DNA of 64,000 nucleotides, from NCBI GenBank assembly GCA_023397475.1, contig JAEWUD010000022.1, forward strand, positions 62,001 through 126,000, given 5' to 3'. The position numbers and the translations under genes are program-made. The DNA is from Bacillota bacterium. Lineage in GTDB: Bacteria > Bacillota > Clostridia > Saccharofermentanales > Saccharofermentanaceae. The notes under the pieces are model-generated. The model ran no database searches and was not told the origin of the DNA. It saw only the letters and a list, made by a program, of their open reading frames with translations. Of the stretch, positions 15,163-23,372 are shown piece after piece; position 1 is the first letter of the stretch; each line of letters starts with the position of its first letter.

Positions 15163-16651
15163 TGCTGGCCTCCGAGGTTTCGTTTCCCGTACGATTTGCC
15201 GGTATCCGGATCAAAATATCCGTGCCTTTGCCTTTTTCGCTCTGGATATCCAGACCGTACTCTTCACCGTATATGAGTTTAATGCGCTTGTTGACATTTG
15301 CGACACCGAATCCCGAACTCTGCTTGCCTCCCGGCAATTCGATCTCATTTCGGAGTGCCGTTAATTCGGCTTCATCCATGCCGACTCCGTTATCGATTAC
15401 ATGGAAGCAGATCGTGTTGTCAATCATTTCTCCGGTTATGAGAATCTTACCGCGGGCTCGCAGCATTTTGATTCCGTGGTAGAGTGAGTTCTCTACGAGC
15501 GGTTGGAGAGTCATCTTCAGGATCTGGTACTCGTACAGGGATTCCGGAATGGCGATCTCGTAGTCCAGGATGTCCTTATATCGTGATTGTTGGATCTGCA
15601 GATAGCTCTTCACGTGAATCTCTTCTTCGCGAATGGAGATGTAGTCCCTTCCCTTACTTACAACAAGCCGGAAGAATTCCGACAAAGATACCACGATATC
15701 AATCGCCTCCTGGTTCTTCTCACCTTCGATCAACCACACGATCGTATCGAGTGTGTTATAGAGGAAATGCGGATTGATCTGCGTCTGGAGAAGCTTAGAT
15801 TCCATATAGCGCAGATTCTCCTGTTCAAGACGGATGGATCGAACCTGCTGTTCGAGCTTATAAGCCATGTCATTGAAGCTTTCAGAAAGAATGGCCATCT
15901 CATCATGATTCTCACAAACAGTTCTCGTCGTGAAGTCGCCTTTGGCGACCAGGGCGGTTTTCTCAACGAGCATTCGGATCGGTTTTGTGATGCTGTCCGT
16001 TAATCGGATATTGACCAGAATCGAGGCGACGATAATGGAAGATAGCGCAACCATCATCGTGACGATAACATTGGTTACCTGTTCGTTCAAAGCCTGACGA
16101 ATCTCTTCGAAATTCTGCGTCTCGTAATACACATAATATTGAATCTCCTCCTGGAACATCTCGGTCAGAATATAGATATCTGATTCAAGCATTTCGAGAT
16201 TCTTCTCGTAATAGCCGGGATAACGAAGGTTGTCGCGGATTTCATTGATTCTGGCCTCGAGAGTATCCAGGTTCAGAAGAATACGTTGAATCCAGTCGAG
16301 GCTCTCCCTGCTGGAGGTTATTGCTTTCAAATACGTGAAATTCTCTCTCGCATCACGGATCAGAATATACGGATCCTTCAGATCGTCATTGTAAAGAATC
16401 GAAGTGAATGTCTCCGCTTCAACGACGATCTTGTACATGCTCTCATCCATCTCGTTCTTGAAATTCAAGTTGTACGTATTTGCGGCGGTAATTCTCCGAA
16501 CGATCGTATCATACGCCGTACTGTAGTTGTACAGAGCGATAATCTGATAACTCGAAAGGACGATCATCGGCAGGATAATGACAGCCGCCACCATGGAAAG
16601 CTTCAGACGCAAGGGGTATCGGATTTTCTTCGCGAGTTGTTCGTCTGTCAT
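15155..16651 (-). CDS. YesM/LytS-type sensor histidine kinase
   Basis: 498 aa. TM1 is at about residues 16-41, then an extracytoplasmic helical domain of ~150 residues, TM2 at about 196-215, HAMP, the His_kinase block QINPHFLYNTLD (phospho-acceptor His near residue 296) and a C-terminal HATPase with DNGVGM and GFGVANVNKRI. The start overlaps the regulator stop by 4 bases and its stop overlaps the lipoprotein start by 8. The extracellular domain lacks an obvious ligand pocket, which fits sensing through the neighbouring lipoprotein (inference). Confidence 0.93.
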   Translation of the reverse strand: MTDEQLAKKIRYPLRLKLSMVAAVIILPMIVLSSYQIIALYNYSTAYDTIVRRITAANTYNLNFKNEMDESMYKIVVEAETFTSILYNDDLKDPYILIRDARENFTYLKAITSSRESLDWIQRILLNLDTLEARINEIRDNLRYPGYYEKNLEMLESDIYILTEMFQEEIQYYVYYETQNFEEIRQALNEQVTNVIVTMMVALSSIIVASILVNIRLTDSITKPIRMLVEKTALVAKGDFTTRTVCENHDEMAILSESFNDMAYKLEQQVRSIRLEQENLRYMESKLLQTQINPHFLYNTLDTIVWLIEGEKNQEAIDIVVSLSEFFRLVVSKGRDYISIREEEIHVKSYLQIQQSRYKDILDYEIAIPESLYEYQILKMTLQPLVENSLYHGIKMLRARGKILITGEMIDNTICFHVIDNGVGMDEAELTALRNEIELPGGKQSSGFGVANVNKRIKLIYGEEYGLDIQSEKGKGTDILIRIPANRTGNETSEASND

Positions 16652-18270
16652 TCTTCACATTTCCCCTGCACTCGATAATCGGAGGGCGTGCAATTTTGCG
16701 TCTTCTTAAAGATATAACTGAAATAGTGCGAATCCTGATATCCGACAAGGGTTCCGATCTCTGTAATCTTTCTCCCGGAGCATCGCAGGTATTCCTTGGC
16801 TTTCTCCATGCGGATATTTGTAAGGTATTCGATAAACGTCATCCCGGTTTCCTGATTAAAGAGAGAACTGAAATAATTCGGGCTCAAGTTCACCGTTGCC
16901 GCGACCTTATCGAGCGAAAGATCGAAACTGCCGAGAGACTTGTGCATGTATTGCTTGGCCTGATCAATCAGGAGCGCATATCTCTTGTAACTGTTCGTGT
17001 TCCGCATCTCGATCACACCCTTGAGCGTGTTGGCAAGAAAATTCTTGCAACTCTCCAGGCTCGAGAGCTGATCGGCGACATTGTTCATATTCTTCAGGCA
17101 GGCATCCATCATGTCTTTCGGGAAATGGAAAGCTGTCATGAAAGATATAATCGCAGAACAACCGTCGAGAATGATGAAATTGCGAAAAAGCGCAGAATTC
17201 ATCGCGCTCGCACCATATCCGTTCAGATAGCTCTCGACAAATTCGTCGACGTCATGAAGTGTTCCTCGACGAAGAAAATCCTGAAGAAGATTGCGGTCAT
17301 GTTTTTCGAGATTTAAGTCGCTGAAGTTGACATCGTTTCCGATCTTTTCCCGGATATCCTGAACATCCTGGTAGTGGACAAATTGGTCACCCCGTTGGAA
17401 ATAGCGGAGGGCATAGGCTCGATTCGCGTCGAGATAGGATTGCTGAATGTCGCGAACGCGGTGGACACAGCGCCCGATACCGCCAAAGTAATGAGCTTTG
17501 CCGTCACAGACGCGAACCAACGCGTCGCGAACGTTCTGGGATAAAGATTGAACACTCTCCTCGTTCTCACCCAGGAGGATAAAGGCCCAACCGTCCACCC
17601 CACGCTCGAAAACGACAAGATCATGGAATGTTTGGAGTGACTTCGTCATCTCTGCTTCATATTGTACGATCTCATTGGAATACGAATACGCATCATTCTT
17701 CTCGATGAACTGAAAGAGCATGACACAGAATACGCTGGCGCGCATGGAGATTCCCAGTTCTTCTTCCCGCGTGATGATTTCGGCCAAAGAGAGATTTCCG
17801 CTCACGAGCGCCTCGAAGAATTCTTTGCGCATCTCGCCTTGCTTCTGGTACACAAGTTGTTGGTATTGCTCGAGAATCTGTTTCTCTTTTCTATCCTTCT
17901 CAATGGTCGCGGCGGCATTCTTGACGGAATCCAGAAGCTTCACAGAGGTTATTGGCTTCAGCAGATATTCGCATATTCCAATGTCTATGGCTTGCTGCGC
18001 ATACGAGAAGTCACTATATCCGCTGATGATGATAATCTTGAGATTCGGAAGATTCTTGCGCAGGAGCTTACTTAATTCCAAGCCATCCATAAAAGGCATC
18101 TTAATATCTGTGATCAGGATATCCGGCTGCGTTCGCAGAATCATCGGATAGGCCAGTTCGCCGTCGCTCTCGTCGCCGACGATCTGGAAACCTTCCTCTT
18201 CCCATCGAATCTTTGTTTTGATTCCTTCTCGAATGACGATCTCATCCTCAACCAGGAAAACCTTGTACAT
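16648..18270 (-). CDS. YesN-type response regulator with AraC DNA-binding domain
   Basis: 540 aa. N-terminal receiver (VFLVEDEIVIREG, phospho-Asp near residue 55 in DILITDIKMP, Lys in YLLKPI), a ~300-residue middle region, and a C-terminal pair of AraC helix-turn-helices (LSLDKVAATVNLSPNYFSSL and ITEIGTLVGYQDSHYFSYIF). It is first in its operon. AGGA six bases before ATG 18270 supports the start. The likely target is the repeat pair at 13995-14028 upstream of the importer. Confidence 0.93.
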   Translation of the reverse strand: MYKVFLVEDEIVIREGIKTKIRWEEEGFQIVGDESDGELAYPMILRTQPDILITDIKMPFMDGLELSKLLRKNLPNLKIIIISGYSDFSYAQQAIDIGICEYLLKPITSVKLLDSVKNAAATIEKDRKEKQILEQYQQLVYQKQGEMRKEFFEALVSGNLSLAEIITREEELGISMRASVFCVMLFQFIEKNDAYSYSNEIVQYEAEMTKSLQTFHDLVVFERGVDGWAFILLGENEESVQSLSQNVRDALVRVCDGKAHYFGGIGRCVHRVRDIQQSYLDANRAYALRYFQRGDQFVHYQDVQDIREKIGNDVNFSDLNLEKHDRNLLQDFLRRGTLHDVDEFVESYLNGYGASAMNSALFRNFIILDGCSAIISFMTAFHFPKDMMDACLKNMNNVADQLSSLESCKNFLANTLKGVIEMRNTNSYKRYALLIDQAKQYMHKSLGSFDLSLDKVAATVNLSPNYFSSLFNQETGMTFIEYLTNIRMEKAKEYLRCSGRKITEIGTLVGYQDSHYFSYIFKKTQNCTPSDYRVQGKCEE

Positions 18271-18568
18271 ATGTTGTCCTCATGCATCCAGTAGCCGCGA
18301 TGAATAACCGCTTGATGTCCATCCAATTCGCCGTGAAAAATTCTTATTGCAGACGAAAAATCGATAACCCAATCATAACATATCGATTTGCGTTCCATCC
18401 AAGGATTTCTTGGCTTCCGCCTTGAACACGGCGATTATTGCGAAGAATACATACAAGTATTATGGCCTTCCTGGAACATTCGGAACATCTTCTCGTGGAA
18501 AGATCTATGATACACTTGTTTCGTGACATAAGTCTGTCATAAAGAGAATTCAATCGAGAAGTGGATGT
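18271..18568. other. Intergenic region between divergent genes, no gene seen
   Basis: 298 bases separate the regulator (-) from the helicase (+). No convincing gene, hairpin terminator, SOS box or copy of the GAATCGGAAGAAT repeat is visible. Weak -10-like sequences occur on both strands (TATGAT read leftward near 18375, TATGAT read rightward near 18506) without good -35 partners. Confidence 0.5.
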
Positions 18569-21106
18569 ATGAGCAAAGATAATGATGAACAGATTGTAGT
18601 ACTGCCGGTTCGCTCTCTTGCGGAGCATGTGCACCGAAGCGGCGGTTTGTCCTCTCTATCCTTCTCGTGTATTTCGGGCGCGGAAGGAACACGCCTTCAT
18701 CAACGCGTTTTCTCGGATCTCAAGAAACAGTTCTCCCCGCTTCTTGTGGAGACAGAGCTTACACTTGCATCGGAATATGTTGCCGACGATATCACGCTGT
18801 CTGTTCGCGGTCGGGCTGACGCGGTTCTGCATCGACAGAACAGAGATCAACACGAGATCACCGTCATGGAAATCAAGTCATGCGCCGGTGTGTTCTCATC
18901 GATTTCCGACGTGTTGCAACCGGAGCATTGGGCACAGGCCGTCCTTTACGCCCACCTCTACTACGTTGCAAATCCCGGCCTCGACCGCCTCTTCGTTTCG
19001 CTACGGTATGTTTCCGTCGAAACCCTCAACTACGTGGAAGAACTTCGAATCATTGATCGTAACGCGGCGAGTGATTTCTTCGATGATACATGCGAAGCGT
19101 ATTTATCCTATGCTCGTGACATTCAAGCCTATAAGAAGCTTAGAGACCCGTCCATCCTATCCCTGACCTTTCCCTATGAAGGCATACGAAGCGGACAGAA
19201 AGATTTCATGCATGCAGTCTTATCTTCGATCTCTCAGCTCGGAATTCTCTTTACCGAGGCGCCTACGGGAATCGGAAAGACAATCTCGGCACTCTTCCCT
19301 GCAATCAAGAGTCTTCCGCATAAGAAATGCGACAAGATTTTCTACCTAACAGCGAAAACATCCACACGGATTGTCGCGCAGAAGGCGCTGTCCGATATGG
19401 AGAACAAAGGTTTGTATTTACGATCCATTACCCTGCAAAGCAAGGAAAGCATGTGCCCGGTCCCGAAGATATACTGCGACACCAAGCAATGTCCCTATGC
19501 GGATCGCTATTACTTGAAATTGCCCACTGCGATCCGGGAACTCTTACAGCATACGCAAATACGACCGGAGGATGTCATTGCGCAGGCGGCCAAGCATACC
19601 TTGTGCCCGCACGAATTATCTCTGGACGTATCCCTGCTTTGCGATGTGATCATCGGGGACTATAACCATGCGCTCAATCCGCGCGTCAAGCTGGACCGGT
19701 ATTTCAACCAACCGGATCAACATCACGCACTTCTTTTCGACGAGGCGCATAACCTTGTGGACCGTTCCCGCGACATGTTCACCGCTTCGCTCACCGAGTC
19801 CGAAATGGCTGCTTGTCGAATTGCCATACAAGGCATGGACGCGAAGGTTGACGGGTACTTAACGGATATCTCGATGTATTACCGCCTATTGAAAGATGCA
19901 ATCCTCAAAGGCGAACCGGGGTTTCCTAAGGTCGAGGAATCGATTGAACTCAAGTCGGTCATGTCTTCGGAACGTTTTCGCGCATCCCGCAATATCCCCA
20001 AAATGCTCTATAAGATGCTCTGGAAGTTCTGTTACTTCGTACGGCCGGTTCTGGATAATCTTCCATCCGGAGATATTCGTCGACAAGTCTTATCATTCTT
20101 CTTCTCCGCTCGATTTTTCCTGTCCGTGCTCGAGCTGTACTTTGACGACGCCTACGTTTTTACCGCAGAGGTCGGTTTATCTCCTACGGGTCCGGGAATC
20201 GCAAGATCGGATGAATTGATTCTGCAACTTCTTTGTCTGGATGCTTCTTCGAAGATCCATCAACTGCTTAAGGATCGACATCCGGCGGTGTTCTTTTCGG
20301 CGACATTGTCTCCGATGACCTACTATACCTCGATGCTTGTTGGCGATAAGAATGCGTCCGAAGCGCAGATTTTACGTTTGCACAGTCCGTTTCCGCCGGA
20401 GAATCTTACGGTGAAGGTGATGAGTTCCATACGGACGACCTACAAGGAGCGAGACTTCACCGTGGAGAGAGTTGTACGGACGATCCTGGAGGAGACCGGT
20501 GGGAAACCCGGGAATTTTCTGGTTTTTCTTCCGTCCTTCGCCTATCTGTCCAAGATCGTCTCTGCTTTGTCGTCGAGAATTTCCGGGGATCATATGACCG
20601 ATATGATTGTTCAGCGGCCATCCATGCGGGCGACGGAGAAGGCCGAATTCCTGGCGAGATTCAATCAATTCGGCGAGCGAAGACTTATTGCATTCGCGGT
20701 TCTCGGAGGCCACTTCGGCGAAGGTATCGATCTCGTCGGCGATCGACTTTCGGGCGTAATTGTCGTCGGCGTAGGGCTCCCGCAAGTCGGTCCGCAAAAG
20801 GAAATCATGCGTCAGTATTTTCAAGAGAAATTCGGCGACGGATTCGGGTTTGCTTATCGTTTCCCCGGCTGGGAGAAAGTGTTGCAAGCGTCCGGTCGAG
20901 TGATCCGTGACGAGGAAGACACCGGCTTTGTACTCCTTCTGGATGAGCGTTACAAGAAGCCGGAGTATATCTCGCTTTTTCCTTCTCATTGGAATCCGAT
21001 GGAGGTATCCGATGATGGCACAGAAACGCCATTATCCGATCGTAAGATGACTGGATTTGACGAATACATTGATCCGCAGGATTCAAACTTCCCCGATGTC
21101 TTTTAG
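18569..21106 (+). CDS. DinG/XPD-type DNA helicase with N-terminal PD-(D/E)XK nuclease domain
   Basis: 845 aa. Residues ~60-130 carry a nuclease-like set: RGRADAV, VMEIKS and QAVLYAHLY, i.e. D...E-x-K...Q-x3-Y as in RecB/Cas4-type nucleases. The helicase follows: EAPTGIGKT (Walker A, ~230), four Cys (C-x6-C-x4-C and LCPHEL) placed like the XPD/DinG iron-sulfur cluster, LFDEAHN (~390), SATLSP, and QASGRVIRDEEDTG (motif VI). A role in processing damaged or structured DNA is inferred. The ribosome site is weak. The 3' end overlaps convergent recO by 24 bases. Confidence 0.87.
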   Translation: MSKDNDEQIVVLPVRSLAEHVHRSGGLSSLSFSCISGAEGTRLHQRVFSDLKKQFSPLLVETELTLASEYVADDITLSVRGRADAVLHRQNRDQHEITVMEIKSCAGVFSSISDVLQPEHWAQAVLYAHLYYVANPGLDRLFVSLRYVSVETLNYVEELRIIDRNAASDFFDDTCEAYLSYARDIQAYKKLRDPSILSLTFPYEGIRSGQKDFMHAVLSSISQLGILFTEAPTGIGKTISALFPAIKSLPHKKCDKIFYLTAKTSTRIVAQKALSDMENKGLYLRSITLQSKESMCPVPKIYCDTKQCPYADRYYLKLPTAIRELLQHTQIRPEDVIAQAAKHTLCPHELSLDVSLLCDVIIGDYNHALNPRVKLDRYFNQPDQHHALLFDEAHNLVDRSRDMFTASLTESEMAACRIAIQGMDAKVDGYLTDISMYYRLLKDAILKGEPGFPKVEESIELKSVMSSERFRASRNIPKMLYKMLWKFCYFVRPVLDNLPSGDIRRQVLSFFFSARFFLSVLELYFDDAYVFTAEVGLSPTGPGIARSDELILQLLCLDASSKIHQLLKDRHPAVFFSATLSPMTYYTSMLVGDKNASEAQILRLHSPFPPENLTVKVMSSIRTTYKERDFTVERVVRTILEETGGKPGNFLVFLPSFAYLSKIVSALSSRISGDHMTDMIVQRPSMRATEKAEFLARFNQFGERRLIAFAVLGGHFGEGIDLVGDRLSGVIVVGVGLPQVGPQKEIMRQYFQEKFGDGFGFAYRFPGWEKVLQASGRVIRDEEDTGFVLLLDERYKKPEYISLFPSHWNPMEVSDDGTETPLSDRKMTGFDEYIDPQDSNFPDVF

Positions 21107-21838
21107 CATGTCGAGCTTCGTATATCTCTTTTCGAGGCGTTCCGAGAGGAATCGTCTTGTCAGTTCTGTCATTTCGGAAAGGATGGTATCCGAGACCTGG
21201 AAGGTAAAGAGATTCTCGTTCTCGCTTCCATAGATATAGCGAAGTGCCTGAATTGTTCCGATGCCGACAGGCTGAAAACGACCTGCACGACGAAGACAGG
21301 CTGTCTTGGAACAGAAAAGCCGACAGGAATCGAAGGAAAACGCGATGAGCTTGGGCAGATCCGTCTCTGAGCAATCGCATCCGCTTATATCTGCGGAGAA
21401 ACCCGAAATATCGGTTGCTTTCCACTCGAAAATGCTGACGGTCAGGCGATAATCCCTCTCCTTACGGTCCAGATCGTGGAGCGTATAAAGCAGCAACGGG
21501 TACAGGAGCGAAGCACCTTCGCGATCGAAACTGATGTCTCCTGCAATCTCCAGGATATGCGCCGCGGCGGTTAGCCGCACAATATCTTCCATGATGTTGC
21601 GAAACGCGAAAACAATTTCGGCTTCTTTCATGTAGAAGAAATCATGCGACAAGGTAAAAATATAATCGCAGAGCATCAACGGTTGCGCCGCAACCGCGAA
21701 TCGACTTCCGGATTTCGCCGCACCGGGTGCGATCGCGCGCAAAATGCCGTGCTCAGCCGTAAGGACACGAATGAGTCGATTGGATTCCTTGTTCGGTTCG
21801 CTCGAGATGCAGATGCCGCGTACCTTGAGATAAGGCAT
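21083..21838 (-). CDS. recO: DNA repair protein RecO
   Basis: 251 aa. N-terminal OB fold (VRGICISSEPNKESNRLIRVLTAE) and C-terminal helical domain with Cys groups (GCDC, CRLFCSKTAC) at the usual zinc-site position, and RAGRFQPVGIG. RecO anneals ssDNA and loads RecA with RecR. It starts one base after the stop of the ybeY-era gene, closing a conserved phoH-pgpH-ybeY-era-recO run. Its tail overlaps the helicase gene on the other strand. Confidence 0.93.
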   Translation of the reverse strand: MPYLKVRGICISSEPNKESNRLIRVLTAEHGILRAIAPGAAKSGSRFAVAAQPLMLCDYIFTLSHDFFYMKEAEIVFAFRNIMEDIVRLTAAAHILEIAGDISFDREGASLLYPLLLYTLHDLDRKERDYRLTVSIFEWKATDISGFSADISGCDCSETDLPKLIAFSFDSCRLFCSKTACLRRAGRFQPVGIGTIQALRYIYGSENENLFTFQVSDTILSEMTELTRRFLSERLEKRYTKLDMLKDIGEV

Positions 21839-21839
21839 A

Positions 21840-23372
21840 TCAATCTTCTTTCCGATACCCGAGATTATTCAAATGCGCAGTAGCATTCTTCCAATCCGAC
21901 CTGACCTTGATATGGAGGTCCAAAAAGACATTGCAACCGCACATCTTCTCAATATTCTTGCGGGCCGCTGTTCCGATTCGCTTAATCATCTGCCCTTTGT
22001 GGCCCAGAAGAATCGCGCGGTGCGTCTCTTTCTCACAAATAATCGATGCATGAATCTTAACGAGATCTCTGTCATACTCATCGACCGCGTTGTCCCGAAG
22101 TCGTTCTTCAAAAACTTCGATATCGACGGCGGTTCCGTGCGGGATTTCCTCGTTGGTATATCGGAGAATTTGTTCGCGGATGAACTCCGCGGCCAGTGCG
22201 CGCTCCGACTGATCCGTGATATCTTCTTCCGGAAAGAGCTTGTGTCCAGGAGGCAGACGAAGTGCCAACTCGTCGAATAATTCATCGACGCCGTCACCGG
22301 TGAGTGCCGATATCGGAATGATCTCCTCAAAAGGATATAAAGCATAGTAAGCGGAGATCAACGGAAGAAGCTTCTCCTTCTCCATAGCGTCAGCTTTGTT
22401 GATCGCAAGAAGGATCTTCTGGCCGGATTCCTTTGCTCTCGCACAAGCCTCCCGCTCCACCTGCGATGGCATCCCTCTCGTCGCGTCGACGAGCATGAGA
22501 ATAACATCCGCTCCCTTAGCCGCGCGAAAAGCTGCATCGACCATAAACTCCGCCAATCGAGACTTCGGACGGTGTATGCCCGGAGTATCGACGAAAACGA
22601 TCTGTGCGTCGGATCGCGTAATCACGGAGCGAATATTCTTGCGCGTCGTCTGCGGTTTCGGGGAGACGATCGCAAGCTTCATTCCGGACAGATGGTTCAG
22701 GAGCGTTGACTTTCCTACGTTGGGGCGACCGATTATCGCACAGAAACCGACATGCGAAAGAGAGACGTCCGCATCCGAAGACAACATGTACTCGATGGGT
22801 TTATCCTCGCCGGTTTCCGCTGTCGAGCCTCGTTTGCTTCCCGTGTCACGAGAATAGCCGAGCTTTTTGAGAACCGAGCGCTGTTTTGAGATCATCTTCT
22901 TCTCGTCAACAGGATCGATGTGATCATATCCGATGAGGTGCAAGGCTGCGTGAGCCGCCAGGAAAGCGATTTCCCGCTCGATCGAGTGTCCGTACTCGAC
23001 GGATTGCTCCTGCGCCCTCTCCGGGCACAGGAGGACGTCTCCGAGGCATACTTCGATGCTGCCGTCGTTGTGCGGGATTGCATCCGCCGGGGACATCGGT
23101 GTGACCAATTTACCGTCCTTCATATCCAACATCGGAAAACTCAAGACATCCGTGGCTGCATTCATCTCGCGAAAAGCCATGTTCTGCTTCTTGATATAAT
23201 CCTTGCTGACAAAGCTTACACTTGCGGACAAGACCAGATTGGTCTTCCTCAAATGTCGGTCAAGACTCGATAATTGCAGAACCTCTCCCATTACCTCTTC
23301 GGTAATCTTCTCGAATTTTCGGATCTCATCTGCGGAGAAGCGTCTTTGTTTATTTACGAACAATAATATCAT
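21840..23372 (-). CDS. ybeY-era: Fused YbeY endoribonuclease - Era GTPase
   Basis: 510 aa in one uninterrupted frame. Residues 1-~172 are YbeY with the zinc motif H141-x3-H145-x5-H151 in HAALHLIGYDH and the upstream DVLSFP segment. A ~30-residue polar linker follows. Residues ~205-510 are Era: GRPNVGKS (G1), DTPGIHRPK (G3), NKAD (G4), and a C-terminal KH domain with HKGQMIKRIG. YbeY and Era both act in 16S rRNA 3'-end maturation. In other Firmicutes the two genes are separate, often with dgkA and cdd between. Start ATG 23372, overlapping pgpH by 23 bases. Confidence 0.95.
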   Translation of the reverse strand: MILLFVNKQRRFSADEIRKFEKITEEVMGEVLQLSSLDRHLRKTNLVLSASVSFVSKDYIKKQNMAFREMNAATDVLSFPMLDMKDGKLVTPMSPADAIPHNDGSIEVCLGDVLLCPERAQEQSVEYGHSIEREIAFLAAHAALHLIGYDHIDPVDEKKMISKQRSVLKKLGYSRDTGSKRGSTAETGEDKPIEYMLSSDADVSLSHVGFCAIIGRPNVGKSTLLNHLSGMKLAIVSPKPQTTRKNIRSVITRSDAQIVFVDTPGIHRPKSRLAEFMVDAAFRAAKGADVILMLVDATRGMPSQVEREACARAKESGQKILLAINKADAMEKEKLLPLISAYYALYPFEEIIPISALTGDGVDELFDELALRLPPGHKLFPEEDITDQSERALAAEFIREQILRYTNEEIPHGTAVDIEVFEERLRDNAVDEYDRDLVKIHASIICEKETHRAILLGHKGQMIKRIGTAARKNIEKMCGCNVFLDLHIKVRSDWKNATAHLNNLGYRKED

